Positions 1 through 7,381 of a stretch of DNA of 11,412 bases are shown one piece after another (within the stretch, counting starts at the first letter, position 1; each line of letters opens with the position of its first letter). Both the position numbers and the translations under genes were made by a program. Location of the stretch: NCBI GenBank assembly GCA_004297315.1, contig SCTU01000202.1:1-11412 (forward strand). The letters are read 5' to 3'. This DNA is from Dehalococcoidia bacterium (GTDB taxonomy: Bacteria > Chloroflexota > Dehalococcoidia > UBA2979). The notes under the pieces are model-generated. The model worked only from the letters and a program-made list of their open reading frames with translations. It did no database searches and had not been told where the DNA came from.

Positions 1-393
1 CCCTCTTGGAGGTAGTAGCGCAGACGGTCTAGTTTCCGGCACGCGGGAGGACCAGATGGGCTCTTACCTCTGCGCTGCAGCCGAGGCTGCGGAGTGCCAT
101 GAACCCCATCCGGAAGATTCGACGTGTCATGCAGAGCGCACCCCAGCCCTCGATGCAGCCGACACCATGAGTGGCGGCAGCGTAATCGCAGCAATGGCGC
201 ATCGTTGCGACTTCGTGGTCATCGAGGATCCGGATTTTGGCCCGAAGCAACTGCGAGACCACTGCCGGCGGCACGCACTGAGTTCCATTGTGGCGTTTGA
301 CTTGCACAGCCGTCTGTCACTCGTCGCCTCTCATTGTCTCGTGGTTGCGCAATCCGATCGGCTGCGGGCGAACCCGGGGGGAGTCCGAATCTG
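1..393. other. Left-edge stretch without a convincing gene
   Basis: I see no gene I can support here. One forward frame is open from base 2 to 397 and a reverse frame from 307 to 29, but neither gives a recognisable protein: both are rich in His, Arg and Cys with no domain-like pattern, and no good ribosome binding site precedes their starts. G+C is low for the window (about 55% in a hand count of bases 181-240), so the stretch may be decayed coding DNA or the leader of the following cassette. A TTGACT at 297-302 could pass for a -35 element but has no -10 partner at a suitable distance. I found no tRNA arm, repeat or integrase remnant. The tail of an upstream gene could end in the first 30 bases, but this cannot be shown. 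Confidence 0.4.
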
Positions 394-1404
394 GTGAGCG
401 CACCTCCAACAAGTCAGGTCATCCGAGTGCAGCGGCGATCGCGGGTGCTCGTGTCGTCGACGCTGACGTGCCTCTCGACTCTGCCGACGATCAACCTGAC
501 GGCTGGATGCCTGCACGACTGCGCCTACTGCTACATCCGCGGGTACCGCGGCTATCCGGGCGAGAGCACGGCGACGCTGTACGAGGACACGCCGGAGCGG
601 CTTGAGCGAGAACTGGAGCGCGCGAAGGTGAAGCCCCGCGCGGTCTACTTCAGCCCGTCGAGCGACCTGTTCCAGCCCCACCCCGACATCCAGCGCTGTG
701 CTGAGCGGGTGATCGAGATCCTGTTCGAGCACGGCGTCGGCGTGGCGTTCCTCTCGAAGGGGGAGATTTCCGAGCGCGCGTGGGAACTGCTGGAGGCGCA
801 CGCCTCGTTGGTCCAGGCGCAGATCGGACTGATCAGCGCGAGCGAGGACGTGGCGCTCACGTTTGAGTCCGGTGCGGCGCCTCCCGCGAAGCGTCTCGAG
901 CAGATGGCACGGCTGGTGCGTGCGGGCATCCGAGTCGCGGCGCGCATGGACCCGGTCCTGCCGGGGATCACCGACACGGACGAGGAGTTGATGCGACTGT
1001 TCGATGCAGTAGCCGAGACGGGCGTCTCCTCCGTGTCGGTCGGCATCCTGATCGCCCGGAGCAAGATCACGGCCAGTCTTCGACGGGCCACCGGTCCCCT
1101 CGCCGCGAGCGTGCCCTCGATGCTCGCGCGCTTCAAGGGCGGCGGCAGCATCGCCATGCGTGGCGCCGGAACTGAGGTCGGTGTGCTGCCGGCGCCGGAG
1201 CGCGAGGCGATCATCGATCGCATCCGCCGCCGCGCCGCCGCGCGCGGCATCGAAATCCGCGTCTGCGCCTGCAAGAACGCCGACATTACGGGCGGCTCGT
1301 GCAACATCGCGGGCACCTGGCCACGGAGGCCGGCACCTCGTCAGTTCCAGCTGCCACTCGCGGCCTCGCGGGGGTCGGAGAGGACAGAGGAGCGCCCGCA
1401 ATGA
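394..1404 (+). CDS. SPL-like radical SAM protein (COG1533 type)
   Basis: A 336-residue radical SAM enzyme of the group that includes spore photoproduct lyase-like proteins. The [4Fe-4S]/SAM motif CLHDCAYCY gives C39, C43 and C46 (CxxxCxxC), followed by the SPSSDLFQPHP stretch like the S-x-D-x-x-Q-P segment of COG1533 proteins. Near the C-terminus is a second cysteine group, C291-x-C293-K-N-x-D with C303, which could hold an auxiliary cluster or metal; that is inference. The frame is open from TTG 334, but I prefer GTG 394: a purine-rich GGGGGGAG lies about 11 bases upstream, and the extra 20 residues look like untranslated leader. Its TGA overlaps the ATG of the ParB-like gene (ATGA), so the two are translationally coupled. 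Family chemistry starts from SAM cleavage to a 5'-deoxyadenosyl radical. The substrate is unknown; DNA or a protein partner are both possible. The family call is firm, the function is not. Confidence 0.88.
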   Translation: MSAPPTSQVIRVQRRSRVLVSSTLTCLSTLPTINLTAGCLHDCAYCYIRGYRGYPGESTATLYEDTPERLERELERAKVKPRAVYFSPSSDLFQPHPDIQRCAERVIEILFEHGVGVAFLSKGEISERAWELLEAHASLVQAQIGLISASEDVALTFESGAAPPAKRLEQMARLVRAGIRVAARMDPVLPGITDTDEELMRLFDAVAETGVSSVSVGILIARSKITASLRRATGPLAASVPSMLARFKGGGSIAMRGAGTEVGVLPAPEREAIIDRIRRRAAARGIEIRVCACKNADITGGSCNIAGTWPRRPAPRQFQLPLAASRGSERTEERPQ

Positions 1405-2039
1405 GCGGGAGTACGTCGATCCGACTGATCCCGCTCGGTGAACTACGTCCGCACCCTGACAACCCGAATCATATGCCCGCCAGCCGCCTGCAGAAGCTGG
1501 TGGCCCACATCCGGAAAAGCGGACAGTACGAGCCTCTCATCGTCCGTACGCACCCGACGGACGAGAAGCTGTATCAGATCCTGAACGGTCACCACCGGGC
1601 TCAGGCACTGCGGGCCCTGGGACACGACCGGGCGGCGTGCATCGTCTGGCAGGCCTCCGACCACGAGGCACGGTTATATCTCGCCACACTGAACCAACTC
1701 GCCGGCACTGACATCCCAGAGAAGCGGGCAGCGCTACTTGATCTGTTGCTTCAGGAGGTGGTCGTCCAGGACCTTGCAGCTCTCTTGCCTGAATCGACGG
1801 ATGAGCTCCAAGAGCTCGCCGATCTGTCGGCATCGTCGCCGGATTTTCATGAACCTTCGTTCCGGGACGAGGATCGCATCGCGATGCGATTCTTGATGGA
1901 CCCCGAAGAGGCGGCCGTGATTTCTGCCGCGTTCACCGCACACCAACATGTCGATCGGGCCGCCTCGCCGACCGCCTCGCTTGTCGCGATTGCCAAGCAC
2001 TATCTGTCGTCAGGTGCTGAGGTTGCGCATGCCCGCTGA
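1401..2039 (+). CDS. ParB N-terminal-domain protein without HTH
   Basis: A 212-residue protein with a ParB/sulfiredoxin-type N-terminal domain at about residues 7-95: LGELRPHPDNPN (12-23), GQYEPLIVR (41-49, like C-motif 1) and LNGHHRAQALRALG (61-74, the counterpart of the GERRxRA nucleotide-binding box, keeping Gly and Arg). The following segment, LNQLAGTDIPEKRAALL, is of a kind I associate with stand-alone ParB-domain proteins of accessory regions. I see no helix-turn-helix and no canonical ParB dimerisation tail, so this is not a chromosomal partition ParB. Start ATG 1401 has AGAGGAG at 1386-1392, 8 bases upstream, and overlaps the radical SAM stop. Such domains bind CTP or ATP, and some have nuclease activity; which applies here is not visible. 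Its end overlaps the next gene by 11 bases. G+C is lower than in the housekeeping genes (57-62% in two lines counted by hand). An 18-base palindrome lies inside it (1873-1890). Confidence 0.85.
   Translation: MSGSTSIRLIPLGELRPHPDNPNHMPASRLQKLVAHIRKSGQYEPLIVRTHPTDEKLYQILNGHHRAQALRALGHDRAACIVWQASDHEARLYLATLNQLAGTDIPEKRAALLDLLLQEVVVQDLAALLPESTDELQELADLSASSPDFHEPSFRDEDRIAMRFLMDPEEAAVISAAFTAHQHVDRAASPTASLVAIAKHYLSSGAEVAHAR
1873..1890. repeat. Perfect 18-base palindrome inside ParB-like gene
   Basis: ATCGCATCGCGATGCGAT equals its own reverse complement over all 18 bases. It codes for D-R-I-A-M-R in the ParB-like frame. At this base composition a perfect 18-mer palindrome is expected roughly 0.1 times in a window of this size, so chance is possible but not likely. 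It is not the classic parS sequence (TGTTTCACGTGAAACA), though it has a similar length and symmetry. A binding site for the cassette's own proteins is a guess. Confidence 0.5.
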
Positions 2040-2457
2040 ACCGCCCAGGTCCGAGAACACCGTCGCGCAGATTGTGGCTCGCGCTCGCGCGTTCGAGCGG
2101 CCCGAAGTGCTTGCGATCGTGTCGAGTGACGAGGTTGCGTTGAAGATCGCGGCAGCGTGGGCCACACCAGGTGCGGTGGCCGTCCAGACGTTCGAGGTGA
2201 ACGATGCAGCGGAGTCTGTTGACCAGTTGGGCGTGCTTTGGGAGCGCACGACCATTGACATCGGGATGATCGCGCGGGCATCAGGCACGTCTGCGGCACA
2301 GGTGCGACGGCGACTCCCGCTTTTGCGGGTCAACCAGATCGTCTATCCGGACGGCAGCGTCCATGGTCTCGTGCGGCGGTTGCTCCAAGAGCGCGTACTG
2401 CGCGCATTCGGCCCCGCCCGATCGCCACGAAACCCCGGAAGGAATGAGGGCGCGTAG
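2029..2457 (+). CDS. Small unrecognised protein with probable HTH
   Basis: A 142-residue protein I cannot assign to a named family. Residues 10-70 look alpha/beta (alternating hydrophobic stretches such as EVLAIVSS and GAVAVQTFEV). Residues 76-100, from TIDIGMIARASG through SAAQVRRRLPLL, look like a helix-turn-helix with a basic second helix, followed by a wing-like NQIVYPDGSV at 102-111 and an amphipathic helix, VRRLLQERVLRAFG. The C-terminal 13 residues are basic and probably disordered. ATG 2029 is chosen because GAGG at 2019-2022 sits 6 bases upstream; it overlaps the ParB-like gene by 11 bases, so the two are probably coupled. The frame continues upstream to 1948, but that would overlap the ParB gene by 92 bases with no clear binding site. 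A plausible job, by inference only, is to supply the DNA-binding part that the ParB-like partner lacks. A small-terminase-like or transcription-regulator role is an alternative. Confidence 0.75.
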   Translation: MPAEPPRSENTVAQIVARARAFERPEVLAIVSSDEVALKIAAAWATPGAVAVQTFEVNDAAESVDQLGVLWERTTIDIGMIARASGTSAAQVRRRLPLLRVNQIVYPDGSVHGLVRRLLQERVLRAFGPARSPRNPGRNEGA

Positions 2458-2480
2458 CCCTCGGCGCTCGCCCACGCGAA

Positions 2481-2506
2481 GACGCCCGGCGGTGAGGCCG
2501 GGCGTC
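2481..2506. terminator. Hairpin terminator between convergent operons
   Basis: A perfect 10-bp stem, GACGCCCGGC and GCCGGGCGTC, closes a 6-base GGTGAG loop, 23 bases after the stop of the cassette's last gene and 28 bases beyond the stop of the convergent HadB-like gene. On the + strand it is followed by TTGT only, so the U tract is weak. A further 7-base pair, CGCGAAG (2475-2481) with CTTCGCG (2513-2519), can extend or compete with the stem. Its place between two converging operons suggests it stops transcription from both sides. Confidence 0.65.
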
Positions 2507-2534
2507 TTGTGGCTTCGCGGGAGCGAGGCGGGGG

Positions 2535-2957
2535 CTACTTCTTCGGCAGGCTCACGGTCGCGCGGCCGGGGGTGGTCTCCGAGCCGTCGGCGCGCTTCAC
2601 GCCGACGTCCAGGTCGACGAGGTTCTTCCCGCCTTCCTGGTACTTCTTCGTGACCTTACCCCAGATGGTGATGTCCTCGCGGGCCTTGTCCATGCCGCGG
2701 TAGGACACGTCCCACATCTCGACCCAGCCCTTGTCGCCGGCGAACTCGTCGAGCAGGCGGCCGACGAGCATCCCCTTGAGGGCGCCGTGGACGATGATGT
2801 CCGGCAGGTTGTTGCCCTTGGCGTAGTTGTCGTCGTAGTGGATCTGGTAGAAGTCGCCGGAAGCGGCCGCCCAGATCACGAGGCGCTGGCTGGGGGTCTC
2901 TTCGGTCAGGGAGATCTCCTGACCTTCTTTCACGTCGTCCCACATCGTCTGTGCCAT
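2535..2957 (-). CDS. HadB-like MaoC-family dehydratase subunit
   Basis: A 140-residue hot-dog-fold protein of the MaoC/(R)-hydratase family. The hydratase-2 motif reads ASGDFYQIHYDDNYA, with the catalytic pair at D35 and H40, the spacing seen in mycobacterial HadB (D36/H41). VHGALKGMLVGRLL (56-69) is the usual helix segment after the active site. Such enzymes remove or add water across (3R)-hydroxyacyl and trans-2-enoyl thioesters (CoA or ACP). The ATG has GAGGAG about 6 bases upstream and lies 20 bases after the stop of the HadA-like gene, so the two are one operon. Because its partner lacks catalytic residues, this is probably the active half of a heterodimer. Whether it serves fatty-acid synthesis or acyl-CoA breakdown cannot be told; the nearby acyl-CoA dehydrogenase is divergently placed and gives only weak support for breakdown. 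Confidence 0.88.
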   Translation of the reverse strand: MAQTMWDDVKEGQEISLTEETPSQRLVIWAAASGDFYQIHYDDNYAKGNNLPDIIVHGALKGMLVGRLLDEFAGDKGWVEMWDVSYRGMDKAREDITIWGKVTKKYQEGGKNLVDLDVGVKRADGSETTPGRATVSLPKK

Positions 2958-2977
2958 CGTCGTCTCCTCGCGCTTCG

Positions 2978-3448
2978 CTAGTAGGACAGGCCGGTGCCGC
3001 GCGTCTTCGCGACGACCTTGTTGTCCGACTTGCGCGTGTAGACCGTCTCCGAGGTGCTGATGAGCATCTGGCCGAGGCGGCCTCGGTCCAGCTTGAGCTC
3101 GACCAGCGTGGTGACGGCGTCCAGGACGTCCCCGGCGTAGACACGCTCGATCGGGAAGACGCCGGTGCCGCCGTTCAGGTTGCGCGTGAACGGGGAGTTG
3201 AAGCCCCGATTTCGCTCGCCGCTCGCGTTCGGGTTGAAGATCGGCATGCCGTAGTGGCCCGGCGGCGACACGAGCCCCTTGTGCCCGGCCGCTTTCGCCG
3301 CTGCCTCGTCGTAGTAGATCGGGTTCTTGTAGCCGACGGCACGCGCGAAGGTGCGGATGCCGAGGCTCGTCACCTCGTAGGTGGTCGGCGCTCCGGGCTT
3401 GCCGACGGCTGCTTTCATCTCCGGCGTCAGGTCGGGTAGTTCTGGCAC
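2978..3448 (-). CDS. HadA-like MaoC N-terminal-domain subunit
   Basis: A 156-residue protein of the MaoC N-terminal (FAS1-like dehydratase, HadA/HadC) type. Aligned by eye with the neighbouring HadB-like protein, the segment AVGYKNPIYYDEAAA puts Y40 where the catalytic Asp and Y45 where the catalytic His would be. It therefore looks like the non-catalytic, substrate-channel subunit known from mycobacterial HadA. Other family marks are LVSPPGHYGMPIF (59-71) and the late GERNRGFNSPFTRNLNGG-type region. The start is GTG 3448, preceded by GGAGGAGG about 5 bases upstream; an ATG overlapping that site is in another frame. It is the first gene of a two-gene operon with the HadB-like gene, 20 bases apart, served by a likely extended -10 promoter at 3547-3555. 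Function as a heterodimer is inferred from the family and the pairing. Confidence 0.85.
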   Translation of the reverse strand: MPELPDLTPEMKAAVGKPGAPTTYEVTSLGIRTFARAVGYKNPIYYDEAAAKAAGHKGLVSPPGHYGMPIFNPNASGERNRGFNSPFTRNLNGGTGVFPIERVYAGDVLDAVTTLVELKLDRGRLGQMLISTSETVYTRKSDNKVVAKTRGTGLSY

Positions 3449-3546
3449 TGCCCCTCCTCCATCGCTATCGCGTCGCGCCCGGGCGGGTCATCCTGCCGGT
3501 GCGCGCGCGCCCCTACCGCAGTCGCCTCTGGCGAGGCGCCCGCGGG

Positions 3547-3555
3547 ATAGTAGCA
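3547..3555 (-). promoter_or_regulatory. Extended -10 promoter for the HadA/HadB-like operon
   Basis: Read on the minus strand, this is TGCTACTAT: a TGn extension directly before TACTAT, five of six matches to the TATAAT box. No good -35 hexamer lies 16-18 bases upstream, which is common when the TGn extension is present. It would start transcription near 3540, leaving a leader of about 90 bases before the GTG at 3448. It lies downstream of secA, so these genes could also get read-through from the prs-secA transcript, since I see no clear terminator after secA. Confidence 0.5.
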
Positions 3556-3625
3556 CCCCGAGTTCCATCACCCGGACTGCACGATCCGTGAGGAGGGGCC
3601 TAGCGGACGGGGCGAGGGACGCGGG

Positions 3626-6199
<2,574 letters not shown>

Positions 6200-6232
6200 C
6201 GAAGACTCTCTCTCGGGCCTCCGCGCGAGGTC

Positions 6233-7177
6233 CTAGCGGAACAACGCGCCGACGGAGCCGCCCGTATGAATGCGGTGCATCGCATCGCCGATCAGGGGGG
6301 CAATGCTCAGCACGCGGGTGGGTACGGTCTTGAACTCGCCGTGGACGAGGGGAAGCGTGTCCGTGAACACGATCTCGTCCACCTCCGGGATGTCGAGGGC
6401 TTCGAACGCCTTCGCCGACATCACGGGATGCACGCAGGCGACGCGCACGGAGCGCGCGCCACGCTCGCGGAGCAGCCGGACGGCGGAGGCGACGGTGCCG
6501 CCGGTGAGGATCTCGTCGTCGATCACGAGGCAGTCACGGCCCGCGACGTCGCCGATGAGGGTCATCGCCTCGGCGTGCTCGTTGTTGCCGGTGCGCTTCT
6601 TGTCGACGATGGCGATGTCGCAGTTCAGCCGGGAGGCGATGTCACGCGCCAGTTTGGCGCGTCCGACGTCCGGCGCGACGATCGTCGGCGCGTCGAACGA
6701 CTCTGAGCGGAGGTACTCGGCGATCAGGGGGAAGGCTGTCAGTTCGTCCAGGGGGATGTTGAAGAAGCCCTGGATCTGGCCCGCGTGCATGTCGATCGTG
6801 AGGACGCGGTTGGCGCCAGCGACCTCGATGAAGTTCGCGACGAGGCGGGCGGTGACCGGGACGCGGGGCTGGTCCTTCTTGTCGGACCGACCATATGCGT
6901 AATAGGGGATGACGGCAGTGATCCGGCCCGCCGAGGCGCGCTTGGCGGCGTCGATCATGATCAGCAGTTCCATCAGCCGCGTGTTCACGGGGGAGACGAC
7001 GGGCTGGATGATGAAGACATCGCGTTCGCGGATGTTGTCGAGGTAGCGGACGAAGACCTCTTCGTTCGAGAACTGGAAGACCTCGCAGTCGCCCAGCGGA
7101 ATCTCGAGGTGGCGCGCGACCGATTCCGCCAGCGCACGGTGCGAATTGCCCGTGAAGACGGCCATCTCCTGGAACAC
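6233..7177 (-). CDS. prs: Ribose-phosphate pyrophosphokinase (PRPP synthetase)
   Basis: Makes PRPP from ribose 5-phosphate and ATP, the precursor of purines, pyrimidines, His, Trp and NAD. Family marks: DVFIIQPVVSPVNTRLMELL (53-72), the PYYAYGRSDKK ATP region (91-101), DMHAGQIQGFF (129-139), the flexible-loop KKR (193-195) and the PRPP signature DDEILTGGT (220-228). This last differs from the usual DDxIDTGGT: Leu stands where the third Asp is expected. RYLDNIRERDVF (44-55) also replaces the common ESVRGxDVF, so it belongs to a divergent branch. The frame is open to GTG 7192, but GTG 7177 is preferred: GAGGAG lies exactly 7 bases upstream (7185-7190), and the likely promoter would give the longer form almost no leader. 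The protein is then 314 residues. It leads a prs-secA operon. The enzyme call is secure; kinetic consequences of the odd loop are unknown. Confidence 0.95.
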   Translation of the reverse strand: MFQEMAVFTGNSHRALAESVARHLEIPLGDCEVFQFSNEEVFVRYLDNIRERDVFIIQPVVSPVNTRLMELLIMIDAAKRASAGRITAVIPYYAYGRSDKKDQPRVPVTARLVANFIEVAGANRVLTIDMHAGQIQGFFNIPLDELTAFPLIAEYLRSESFDAPTIVAPDVGRAKLARDIASRLNCDIAIVDKKRTGNNEHAEAMTLIGDVAGRDCLVIDDEILTGGTVASAVRLLRERGARSVRVACVHPVMSAKAFEALDIPEVDEIVFTDTLPLVHGEFKTVPTRVLSIAPLIGDAMHRIHTGGSVGALFR

Positions 7178-7204
7178 GGGCAGACTCCTCACACCGGGGA
7201 TTCG

Positions 7205-7213
7205 ATCCTACCA
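7205..7213 (-). promoter_or_regulatory. Extended -10 promoter for prs-secA
   Basis: On the minus strand this reads TGGTAGGAT, a TGn extension followed by TAGGAT (four of six matches to TATAAT). No clear -35 hexamer is present. A transcript would begin about 7198, roughly 20 bases before the preferred prs start at 7177 and just upstream of its GAGGAG site. The element has the same TGnTAnnnT shape as the one before the HadA/HadB-like operon. Confidence 0.45.
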
Positions 7214-7288
7214 CTCGACCTCTTTGGGGCCTCCCGTCCGAATCCGTCTGGGGCACCTCGGTCGGAGGCGGGTGAAGGTGCGCCGCGC

Positions 7289-7294
7289 TAAACT
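7289..7294 (+). promoter_or_regulatory. Possible -10 box for the acyl-CoA dehydrogenase
   Basis: TAAACT is the best TAnnnT match in the 204-base divergent region between prs and the acyl-CoA dehydrogenase gene. It has four of six matches to TATAAT, neither a TGn extension nor a recognisable -35 box, and would leave a leader of about 80 bases. This is a weak call. Confidence 0.25.
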
Positions 7295-7381
7295 CGTGGA
7301 CGGCAGGGCCGAGGCTTCGGCGCGTGCGTGCGGACGCGCCCGACCGGCCGGGCCGCCCCCGTCCCCAGCGGAGGTTTCAGG

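Noticed and set aside
56..397. Forward open frame at the left edge (113 codons)
   Set aside because: No recognisable motif, poor residue make-up, and it overlaps the likely start of the radical SAM gene. Kept only as an unexplained stretch.
341..400. T-arm-like bases resembling part of a tRNA upstream of the radical SAM gene
   Set aside because: The loop does not match GTTCRAnnC, and no acceptor, D or anticodon arm could be paired around it.
331..1401. Reverse open frame opposite the radical SAM gene
   Set aside because: Arg/Ala-rich product with no domain pattern. The + strand gene has clear catalytic motifs, so this is a composition artefact.
7190..7192. GTG 7192 as the prs start
   Set aside because: It would use the GAGGAG site as coding sequence and leave a leader of only about 6 bases from the likely promoter. 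GTG 7177 has that site at an ideal 7-base distance.
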